This document shows, in pieces, positions 1 to 9,235 of a DNA stretch of 64,000 nt. Position numbers and translations under genes: made by a program. Source of the stretch: Lepas anatifera. Taxonomy: Eukaryota; Arthropoda; Thecostraca; Lepadidae. Below the pieces are notes generated by a model that was given only the letters and a program-made list of their open reading frames with translations, was not told the origin of the DNA and did not search any database. The stretch lies in NCBI GenBank assembly GCA_034440635.1, contig JAOTON010002267.1, positions 776,501 through 840,500 of the forward strand, in the 5' to 3' direction. Numbering within the stretch: the stretch's first letter is position 1; each line of letters starts with the position of its first letter.

Positions 1-20
1 AGACGCCCATGTGTAGTGCA

Positions 21-47
21 GGGTAAGACGCCCCAGGCGTCTTACCC
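21..47. repeat. Perfect 12-bp inverted repeat
   Basis: GGGTAAGACGCC at 21-32 pairs with GGCGTCTTACCC at 36-47 across a 3-nt loop. The motif recurs near 1108. Confidence 0.7.
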
Positions 48-293
48 CAATATTTGGTAGGCATTTTACCCCAATGGATAAGTGTGTCCTTAGGATAGGT
101 AGGACATGGAGGTAGGGCTGCTATCGTTATGACCACCATCACGACCATTACTGGTTGTGATGGCGAAGTGCGTTGGGTTAGAAAAAATCACCGTAACAGA
201 AGACATTGAGTTTCAAATATTAGTTCCTATAGCACACAGGAAAGTTTTCGCGTTTGCTCTCATTTGGTCATCTTGAGTCATCTTGATAAGTCA

Positions 294-471
294 CTGACGG
301 ATTCAGAGGGGGCTAAAAGGGCCGTGGTCCCCACCAAAACCTAAAAAAGCATATTTGCCCCCAAGGCCAAATTTTGGCCTTTTTAAATACTACGTTTTTG
401 AGATTTCTTCTTGATTTACCCCCCCAAGGTTGGTTTGGCCCCTACAAAAGTTGCTCCTGGATCCGCCGATG
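294..471. mobile_element. Possible short MITE with GGATCC-type ends
   Basis: The left end holds GACGGATTCAGAGGGGG. The right end holds CTCCTGGATCCGCCGATG, whose reverse complement resembles the left end. The GGATCCAG core is the same as in the hAT-like ends seen elsewhere in the window. Mismatches are many and no clear target duplication was found, so confidence is low. Confidence 0.35.
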
Positions 472-911
472 TATTAAATACATACTTTCGTCATGGATCT
501 GCTCGAAGCACTGTTTGCATATAGCGATCCCGAACCATTATCGTCGTTAAATAAATTTTCCAGATTATACATACCTATCCTCATTCTACCTTGACATCAT
601 GTTCCAGAATATGGGAAGACATACTAAAGAAGAACCACTTGCAGGGAGAATGAACCGGAGGCGCTTTAAGGTGCTTTGCACCCACTAAAATATGTTGGGC
701 CCTATCTTAAATTGCTTTCGCGTTTTCCGTTAATAGTTAAAAAGCTTATCTGTTTATTTTTGCTGTGTCGGGCTTTAATGCCTCGAATAACCTGCCCACT
801 TCGTCACAACATTACCATAAAGCGTAATCACAACAATGTTGCCACTTGTTCATGTGACGAGATACAGTATGCGCTGGGTGTTATATGACGGCGTTTTGCC
901 CCGGTGGTTAG

Positions 912-943
912 GGCGTTTTACCCCGCTATCGGGGTAAAACGCC
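912..943. repeat. Perfect 14-bp inverted repeat, 4-nt loop
   Basis: GGCGTTTTACCCCG (912-925) pairs with CGGGGTAAAACGCC (930-943) across the loop CTAT. It may be a cruciform or an element end. No adjacent gene suggests that it is a terminator. Confidence 0.75.
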
Positions 944-1135
944 TTTTTACATGGTCTCAAGAAAAAAACAAATTTCGCACACTTCGCATAGTGTCAGAGT
1001 CCCAAATTTATATCCGAGTGTAGACAGAACATCACAGAAATTAACAAAGAAAACATGAGGCAATTCCATCCGCGCAGGATTGTTACAGACACATTCTCCC
1101 TTAACGTATGCGTCTTACCCCACTCTACCCTATAT

Positions 1136-2684
1136 AATTTGACCTTGCTAGGTCAAATCAAAGATTTAACCTGACCTGAGGTCAGGTCAGGGTCAAATTA
1201 TATAAAATGCATATCATTAGAACTGCAAAGCCAAGGCGAGTCTAATGCAGCTAAAATAAACGTTCTATCACTATCCGTTACTACGTTATACAGTAAAAAC
1301 CATTTTTCCCATGTATTTCCAATGGAGAGGTCATGCTTCGTACCTGACCTTAGGTCATCGATATAAAAAATACCAGAAATTTTTTTAGAGAACTCGGTTG
1401 GCCCATTATGTGATATGAGTTTCAATCGGATAAGTTCACCCTGCTCCGACTTATGCTATCTTAACCCGCGCCCCACCGGGGGTCCGGCGCCACCTTCGCC
1501 CCACCGGGGGGCCATCGATGGCCCCCCTCTAACTCCGAAAATATGGGCGTTAGCGCAAATCTGCAAAGTGCAATAGAAAGCTCGCGTGAATTCAGTAAGA
1601 AATTACTTCGCATGTTTTAGTGCTCAGGTCAATGGTTTGACCTCCAGAGGTCAAATTAGGTCAAGATCGGCTATTTTCACTCAAATATGCAATGATTAAG
1701 CAGACTGGGCATAACTCTTATGTCATTAGAGCTATTGAGGCCTGGTAAAGTACATTTGATAGCAAATTGCCAGTACTTTTTCCGCTATGTGGAACGTAAA
1801 GACCTCCCGCCAGTGGTTTGACCGCCAGAGGTCACCTCGTGACCTAATATGACCTGAGGTCACAAAAGGTCAAAAAGTGACCTTGCTGTATATCAAATGA
1901 AAGCCAGTGACAAGACAAACACGACGGTGTTTGTTTCACCGCTCTAGCTCAATTAGGTCAAAAGTTATTGTCAAAATACTGTTTTTGACCTCTGGTGACC
2001 TTGGATGACCTTGGAAAAGTCAAAGGGCAAATATGACCCCTGGGATCCGTGAAAGGGTGTCCAAAAACGTTGTTCTGAGCAGTCTGAGTATTTGCAATCA
2101 TTTTTGTGGCTTTTATATCATGAAATAGCTTTTCCCCATGCTTTTCCAATGGGAGAGGTCGCCTCGTGACCTGACCTCAGGGCACGAAATCGAAAAATCC
2201 CGGATATACACCTTGTAGACCCTGGAGGGGTCATGAAGTGTAGGAAGTTTCAAATCGATCGACTTTGAAATGTAGCTCTTACAGACCTCTAAAGGTGAAG
2301 TGAGGTGACCTTGGTTGACCTCGTCTGGTGACCTGACCTTGGGTGACCCGGGGTAAAAAATTTCAGGGATGATGGGAAAATGATGCAGTGAGAGGTAGAG
2401 CTCTCAACCGCGGTGCTGCGCCTCGTCGTTTTTCTGCTATCCCGGAAAAACCTTAGGGGGGCCATCGATGGCCCCCCGGTGGGGCGAGGGTTAAACTTTT
2501 TGAGGTCAGTTCACTTGACCTGTACTGGTGACCTGACCTGAGATGACCTAACCTTATAATTTTCAGAGCAGTTGTAAAAATGATGAGGGAAAAGGTATAC
2601 CAAGTACGGCGGCGCTACGCGCCACCGTTTTTCTGCTATCTCCGAAAAACCCGACGGGGGCGGGTACCCCCGTCAATGCGCGTG
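1136..2684 (+). mobile_element. TTAA-B element, 5' truncated, host of a nested TTAA-A
   Basis: From about 1136 the sequence follows the interior of TTAA-B (compare 33180-33710 and 35590-36125). It is interrupted at 1461-2494 by a complete TTAA-A element and then runs to the TTAA-B right end, GTCAATGCGCGTG, at 2684. The left terminus is missing. No coding capacity is seen, so it is non-autonomous. Confidence 0.7.
1461..2494 (+). mobile_element. TTAA-A element copy 1 (non-autonomous, TTAA target)
   Basis: This 1.03-kb element is bounded by TTAA on both sides. Its ends are inverted repeats: TTAACCCGCGCCCCACCG on the left, and on the right a sequence whose reverse complement is TTAACCCTCGCCCCACCG. 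It sits inside a TTAA-B copy. Uninterrupted TTAA-B copies at about 33506 and 35917 show the empty site with one TTAA. TTAA duplication and CCC-starting ends are known for piggyBac elements, but no transposase is present and the family is inferred. The interior holds many AGGTCA/TGACCT hexamers. Confidence 0.8.
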
Positions 2685-2727
2685 TTTACTTCATTCTGTC
2701 AAATACCAGAGCCCGGAAACTTCTCTA

Positions 2728-2928
2728 ACATGCACCTACTTTGACCTGTCACGACCTCAATATTGAAATGAGCCCAAAAGTGGCCGATGTAGTTTCTTCG
2801 TGAATTTGCTTGAGCTATCCACCAGCCGTCGCGTTTTTTCGCTATCCCCCATAGGAGCAAAGTTCAGGGGGGTTGAACACCCCCACCAGGGAGAAAGTGG
2901 TTTGGAAGCCCACTGGAGCGGGTGTTAA
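2728..2928 (-). mobile_element. TTAA-C fragment, reversed
   Basis: This stretch is a diverged reverse-complement match to the first part of the TTAA-C element at 4121. Both contain the shared GTTTTTTCGCTATCCC segment and then a G/C-rich end closing on TTAA at 2925-2928. That TTAA is shared with the start of TTAA-A copy 2. Confidence 0.55.
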
Positions 2929-3953
2929 CCCGCGCCCCACCGGAGGTCCAGCGCCACCTTCGCCCCACCGGGGGGCCATCGATGCCCCCTCTAACTCCGA
3001 AATATAGGCGTTAGCGCAAATCTGCAAAGTGCACTAGAAAGCTCGTGTGAATTCAGTAAGAAATTACTTCTCATGTTTTAGTGCTCAGGTCAATGGTTTG
3101 ACCTCCAGATGTCAAATTAGGTCAAGATCGGTTATTTTCACTCAAATATGCAATGCTTAAGCAAACTGAGCATAACTCTTAGGCCATTAGAGCTATGCAG
3201 GTCTGGTAAAGTACATTTGATAGGAAATTGCCAGTACTTTTTCAGCTATGTGCAACGTTAAGACCTCCGGCCAGTGCTTTGACCTCCAGGGGTCACCTCG
3301 TGACCTAATATAACCTGAGGTCACGAAAGGTCAGAAAGTGACCTTGCCGTATATCAAATAAAAGCCAGTGACAAGACAAACACGATGGTGTTTGTTTCAG
3401 CGCTTTAGCTTAATTAGGTCAAAAGTTATTGTCAAAATACTGTTTTTGACCCCTGGTGACCTTGTATGACCTTGGAAAAGTCAAAGGGCAAATATGGCCC
3501 CTGGAATCCGTGAAATGGTGTCCAAGAACGCTTTTCTGATCAAACCGAGCATTTTCAATCGTTTTTGTGACTTTGAGATTATAAGGCACCTTTTCCCCAT
3601 GCTTTTCCAATGGGAGAGTTCACCTCGTGACCTGACCTCATGGCACGAAATCGAAAAATCCCGGATATACACCTTGTAGATCCTGGAGGGGTCATGAAGT
3701 GTAGGAAGTTTTAAATTGATTGACTTTGAAATGTAGCTCTTACATAGCTCTAAAATTGAAGTGAGGTGACCTTGGTTGACCTCGTCTGGTGACCTGACCT
3801 TGGGTCACCCGGGGTACAAAATCTTAGAGATGATGGGAAAATGATGCAGTGAGAGGTAGAGCCCTCAACCGCGGTGCTACGCCTCATCGTTTTTCTGCTA
3901 TCCCGGAAAAACCTTACGGGGGCATCGATGGCCCCCGGTGGGGCGAGGGTTAA
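2925..3953 (+). mobile_element. TTAA-A element copy 2
   Basis: It is full length (1,029 bp) with the same inverted ends and TTAA borders as copy 1 and is collinear with it throughout. Scattered substitutions and small indels show that the two are not a recent duplicate. It has no coding capacity. Confidence 0.78.
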
Positions 3954-4120
3954 ACGTTTGAACCAGGGCGGTGTAGGTGCTCGGTTCGTCAGAGCCTGAG
4001 CGGGACCGGCGACTATATATACTGGGGGCGGTGGCGTGGCAGAGCCGCACCACGATTCCTGACAAAAGACAGGTGTCCAACAACCCTCAAATTTGGCTGA
4101 CATAATGTGTGAAGAGCCCC

Positions 4121-5123
4121 TTAACCCACGCCCCGGCAGGCCTCCGAGCCACCTTCGCCCTGGTGGGGGGGGGGTGGGTGATTGAACACCCTCCCCTTAA
4201 ACGCAGCCTCTATCCGGGATAGCGAAAAAACGCGGACACTGATAGATAGCTTGTAAAAATTCATGAAGAAACTATATCAGTCACTTTTTTACTCAGGTCA
4301 ATATTGAGGTCAGCACAGGTCAAAGAAGTTAGCATTTGGAGCAAAGTTTTTGGGATCTAGCATCTGACAGAGTTGATTTAGAATCATTCCGTAGACAACT
4401 TTCGCTTTCTCTGGTCATGGCGAATCGAATGATGTATAATATGACCAAACTAGGTCAAAACATAAAAATGACCTAACATTATGTCAGGTCAATGTCACTT
4501 TTTGACCTGGCATAGTTAATATGCATATCAATCGACTCGCAATAGAAATCGAAACGCAATTGTATAAAAATAAAAGCTGTATCATCATTTGATGCAAAGT
4601 TATTGACCTAAGTCTCAACACTGCTTAAGTAGCTCCAAATGACCTCTCAGAGGTCACAGGTGAAAAATTGCAGCATGAACGTGGAAAGGGGCCCAGGATA
4701 CTTTGATTTGGAGAATATGGAAGCATTATCAGCTTTAGTTACACAAATACAGACCAATTTATGTTTTCGAATGTATTTGCAATGGAGAGTTCATGGTCCG
4801 TACTTGACCTTTGGTCATCGATATGAAAAATCCCAGAACGTTTTTGTAGAACTTGGTAGGACCATTATGCGTTATAGGTTTCAATCCGATAGATTCACTC
4901 ATTTTTTACTTATCCCACCTTCAACATTTTTTAGATGAGGTCACTTGACCTGCACTGGTGACCTGACCTGAGATGACCCAAACTTAAAGTTTTGGGGAAA
5001 GTTGCGGAATCGATAAAAAACAAGATGTGCGAAGTACGGCGGCGCTTCGCGCCCCTGTTTTTTCGTACCACCGGAAAAACCCGAGGAGGGTGTCCAAACA
5101 ACCCCCACAGGGGTGAGGGTTAA
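4121..5123 (+). mobile_element. TTAA-C element
   Basis: It is bounded by TTAA at 4121-4124 and 5120-5123. The ends are imperfect inverted repeats: TTAACCCACGCCCC on the left, and TTAACCCTCACCCC as the reverse complement of the right end. The interior differs from TTAA-A and TTAA-B but also carries AGGTCA motifs. The right TTAA is also the left TTAA of the truncated TTAA-A that follows. The 167 bp between copy 2 and this element hold nothing recognisable. Confidence 0.6.
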
Positions 5124-5482
5124 CCCGCGCCCCACCGGGGGTCCGGCGCCACCTTCGTCCCACGGAGGGCCATAGATGGCCCCCTCTAACTCCGAAAATA
5201 TGGGGGTTAGCGCAAATCTGCAAAGTGCATTTGAAAGCTCGCGTGAATTCAGTAAGAAATTACTTCGTATGCTTAAGCGCTCAGGTGAGGTCAACCTTCA
5301 GAAGTCAAATTAGGTCAAGACCGGCTATTTTCACTCAAATATGCAATGCTGAAGCAAACTGGGCATAGCTCTTATGCCATTAGAGCTATTGGGATCTGGT
5401 AAAGTACGTTAGATAGGAAAATGCCCAACCTTTTCCGCCATGTGGAACGTAATGACCTCCCGCCAGTGGTTTAACCTCCAGA
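5120..5482 (+). mobile_element. TTAA-A element, 3' truncated
   Basis: It begins with TTAACCCGCGCCCCACCG and follows TTAA-A for about 360 bp up to the segment containing CCAGAGG. It then changes abruptly to unrelated sequence, so the right end is lost. Confidence 0.65.
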
Positions 5483-6461
5483 GGCAGGGGCTCTGCCACG
5501 ACTTTCAAGTTGGGAGGGACAAGCTCATGGGGCCTCCATCTGAAGGGGCCTCCTTTTCGAAGGGGGCCTCCGAGGCAGCAATGGTGGATCCAGCTTTGAG
5601 GGACCAAAGAAATTGCCCAAAAGTTGATAGTTATGAAGTTTTGAGAAGGATGGAGCTAGAATCAATTTCTTCTCCTTCAAAGCGGTAGAAATATTTCTAC
5701 GAGACAAAATTGCCGAGCAAGTTATATGTTGCTGGTCGTTGAAGGGAATACACTATTTTGGGTTTGAGGCATAGGCCTTTGGCCCCATGAACGAGCCAGT
5801 GTAAGGCACATTGATAATTCAATGATAACGTAGTAACGTATAGGTGCGAGGTATTCTGGTGTAATAACTTTCGTTTTGCACTAATAGCGTAGGGACCAGA
5901 TAATTATGCAGTGTTTTTCTCCTGTCGCTGCACATATAATATATGATTATGTCAGTGCCACATGAAGGGCGTTGATGTGTATATTCGTCGGACTTTGAGA
6001 GCCAGCCTTTTTCATTATCCCTTGTTGCATTCGCACAAACCAATCACTACATATTCATATATTGGTCATGAACATTTTCACGCCAAGGACGGCATGGAAA
6101 CTTTACATACGAAACGCAAATGAACATAATCTATGATCAAGCATCATTCACCATTATCGCCAACATCATATCACCCATCAAAATCATGGAGGCGAACATA
6201 TCCCACCTCCAGAGACAGCGGCACACCTACTTGGGGAACATCCCGAACAGAGCACAGCGCGCTTCGTTGCGGCTTAAAAAGTCAGCAGCAAGCTCCTGCA
6301 CATCAACAGTCCTATTGACCATGTCTCTATGGATGTGCAGTACACCTAGAGCACTTAAGCGCTTCTGACCCACTGTCGATCTTAACCAGGTCTTTAAGCG
6401 CTCAAAGCGCTAAAGCTCTTCTCTGCAGAGGCGGTGCTGGAGGGCAACACGAGCAGACACT
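5483..6461. other. Intergenic sequence, nothing recognised
   Basis: No exon with conserved protein character, no inverted ends and no tandem repeat were recognised. Short open frames on both strands look random. Confidence 0.5.
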
Positions 6462-7473
6462 TTAACCCTAGCCCCACCGGGCCATCGATGGTCCCCCTAA
6501 GGATTTTTCCAAAATAGCAGAAAAACGACGAAGCGCAGCACCGCGGTTTAGGACTCTACCTCTCACCCCGTCATTTTCTCATCATCCCTGAAATTTCTTA
6601 CTCTGGTGCTCCAAAGGTCAGGTCACCAGGCGAGGTCAACCAAGGTCACCTCACTTCAACTTTTGAGGTCTGTAAGAGCTACATTTCTAAGTCGATTGAT
6701 TTGAAACTTCCTACACTTCATGAACCCTCCAGGGTCTAAAAGATGTATATCCGGGATTTCTCGATTTCTTGACGTGAGGTCAGGTCACTAGGTGACCTCT
6801 CCCATTGAAAAAGCATGGGAAAAGCTGTCTTATGATCTAAAAAGTCACAAAAACGATTGCAAATGTTCGGCTTGCTTAGATAAGCGTTCTTTGACACCCT
6901 TTAACGGACCCCAGGGCCATATTTGCCCTTTGACCTCTCCAAGGTCATCCAAGGTCACCAGGGGTCAAAACAGTAGTTTGACAATAACTTTTGACCTAAT
7001 TAAGCTAAAGCGCTGAATCAAACACCGTCGTGTTGTTTTGTCACTGGTTTTCGTTTGGTATACGGGAAGGTCACTTTCTGACCTTTCGTGACCTCAGGTC
7101 ATATTAGGTCACGATGTGGCCTCTGGAGGTCAAACCACTGGCGGCACGTCATTACGTTCCAATTGCGAATAAAGGTCTGGAATTTGTCTATCAAATGTAT
7201 TTTACCAGATCTCAATAGCTCTAATGGTATAAGAGTTATGCCCAGTTTGCTTAAGCATTGCATATTTGAGGGGAAATAGACTATCTTGACCTAACTTGAC
7301 CTCTGGAGGTCAAACCATTGACATGAGCACTTAAGCATACGAAGTAATTTCTTCTTGATTCACGCGAGCCTTCTAATGCACTTTACATATTTGGGCTAAC
7401 CCCTACATTTTCTGAGTTAGAAGGCCCCCGGTGGGGCGAAGGTGGCCCGGACCCCCGGTGGGGAGCGGGTTAA
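6462..7473 (-). mobile_element. TTAA-A element, reverse orientation
   Basis: This is a complete copy read as the reverse complement of copies 1 and 2. It has TTAA at 6462-6465 and 7470-7473 and the same inverted ends. AGGTCA/TGACCT hexamers are again dense. Confidence 0.78.
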
Positions 7474-7605
7474 TAGGTGCCTGCCCTGTGGGAGGAGGTC
7501 TTGAGCCTCACGCTCTAAGCCTGCGAATGCAGAAACTGCCTCATCTTAGCAGCCATAGCTATGCCTGGCTGAAAATGCCAGGAGCTGAACGATAAGTTCT
7601 CGCAC

Positions 7606-7900
7606 GTCAGAGCCGTATGACGAAATCCATGGAGCGAAGCGCATTGAGATTTCTCAAGCGGCTCTATTCTGGCCGCTCAGACGGGTCTCGTCGTGGTCTG
7701 TCAGAGCCGTATGACGAAATCCATGGAGCGAAGCGCATTGAGATTTCTCAAGCGGCTCTATTCTGGCCGCTCAGACGGGTCTCGTCGTCGTGGTCTGTTG
7801 TTGTCAGAGCCGCATGACGAAATCCATGGAGCGAAGCGCATTGAGATTTCTCAAGCGGCTCTATTCTGGCCGCTCAGACGGGTCTCGTCGTGGTCTGTTG
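7606..7900 (+). repeat. Three tandem ~94-103-bp hairpin units
   Basis: Units start at 7606, 7700 and 7803. Each opens with GTCAGAGCCG and continues to a complementary CGGCTCT arm followed by ATTCTGGC, so each can fold into a hairpin with a loop of about 40 nt. Each is followed by GGGTCTCGTCGT. A related hairpin built on GTCAGAAGCCG/CGGCTTCT opens the alpha1, beta1 and beta2 units. Open frames here are by-products of the repeat. Confidence 0.7.
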
Positions 7901-9235
7901 TTGTTGTTGTTGTTGTTGTTGGCGTCTGTCAGTCCTGAGAATTGATGTCAGAGCTCTAGAATTTTGTAGGGTGATAGCCCTTCTGCTCCAGACACCCAAA
8001 CTGAAGCCCCGAGTTGAAATCCACAATAGTTTTTGAGAAATTTTGGCTCAAACTTTTTCTGTTTTATATTTTTCTAATTTTTACTTCTTAACCTACGAAC
8101 TTGAAACTTATGTCCTTTTCGAAAGATAACAAGGGCCAGCTAGGGAAAACGAATTGAGCTGATCCGACAATATTTATTGCGCGAAAACGCGGCATTTCTC
8201 ACGCGAGCAAAAAACCTGCTAAAAGTTGATGGCCGACTTGTGCGCTCGAAATGTCAGAAGACAGGCCTCAATTAGCTAAAAGGCAGTTACCTAGGGGTAG
8301 CTAGGCAAATTTTGTAGTGCTTAGGCATAGTTTTGAGTGCAAAACGCAAAATTTTGACCTACTTTTTACAGTTCTTCCGGAAGACTGAATTTTGGTTCAT
8401 TTCATTTCAACGTTAATATCTCACAATCTAATTGACCGATTTGAGTTTTCATTTCAAATAATGAAAGAACATTGCTTCCGCCTGATAATATTTGGAGATG
8501 GAAATGGTGAATGTGAAATTCTTTGTTTTATAGGCATAAATAGAAATTGAGTAAAAAACTTTTTATTTGCATCTTCCTGGTTCCAAGCTCATGTCACTCA
8601 CAAACTCAGAACTGACATGGCTGAATGGGAAAGTTACTTGCGGTCATTTCGCTCACTTATACTACCCACCTATCTCTAATGGCTTTCGAGTAATTAGTCC
8701 AAAATTTATTACAAGATGCTAAATTTCTCGGACCACCATTGCTTCTCACCATGGTTTCAAGTCCTTAAAATGGATGGAAGTCGAAGAAATTTGGCATGAA
8801 GCTAGCTGAGGATCCTAGCTCGACGATACAAGTAATTTCAGCCCAAAAGAATGCTTGGTTCGTCTTCTAGAAGCACATTTATATCGTGCCTTTCCGGGAC
8901 AAGCACAGCACCCGGCGCCAGCGGCCCGGCATATTCGGCGGAGTTGTACCAGCCAGTGACCTCCTGACGGGTCACAGCTGTTCAGCTAGTGGGAGGGTGA
9001 GTGGTATGGCAGGGTGGTCTAGTGGTTAGAGGCCCTGTCTCTTGATCAGGTAGGTCCGGTTCGAATCCGGGGGTGACCACGTAATCTTTATTGGTTATTT
9101 CAAAGAAAAGAATGATAAAACTGACTTGCAGGCTTATGAAGAGATACATTAAGAACGAAATATGGTTTGCTTTCAGCACATTGTCATGCGGCTCTCCTGC
9201 GCCGGTGGGGCGTTAGCCCAGGCCGCAGGCCGAGG
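7897..9235 (+). repeat. Array unit gamma1
   Basis: This is the left boundary unit of the 22-kb array. It starts with a (TTG)n tract, carries a roughly 1-kb conserved block distantly similar to the block in the alpha and beta units, and includes a tRNA-like sequence. It ends with GTCATGCGGCTCTCCTGCG and GCCGCAGGCCGAGG. A second copy, gamma2, lies about 20.62 kb downstream and closes the array. Confidence 0.75.
9008..9078 (+). tRNA. tRNA-like sequence (pseudo-tRNA), anticodon loop CTCTTGA
   Basis: It has an A-box-like TGGTCTAGTGG and a perfect B box, GGTTCGAATCC. The anticodon arm would place CTT (Lys) in the loop. The T arm pairs well, but the acceptor stem does not pair and the D arm is poor. 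It is more likely a tRNA-derived repeat or pseudogene than a working tRNA. An identical core recurs in gamma2. Confidence 0.45.

Larger units (their letters stand above)
1..1135. other. Non-coding interspersed DNA with GTAAGACGCC hairpins
   Basis: No gene is visible here. The stretch is AT-rich with scattered copies of a GTAAGACGC-type motif: a hairpin at 21-47, another at 912-943, and a single copy near 1108-1117. The motif sits near both ends, so this may be the inside of a mobile element whose left end is outside the window. Short open frames here have no protein character. An element of unknown class is the best description. Confidence 0.35.

Noticed and set aside
7606..7900. CRISPR-like or attC-like array
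   Set aside because: Three hairpin units with near-identical bodies are tandem repeats without variable spacers, and the sequence is clearly animal.
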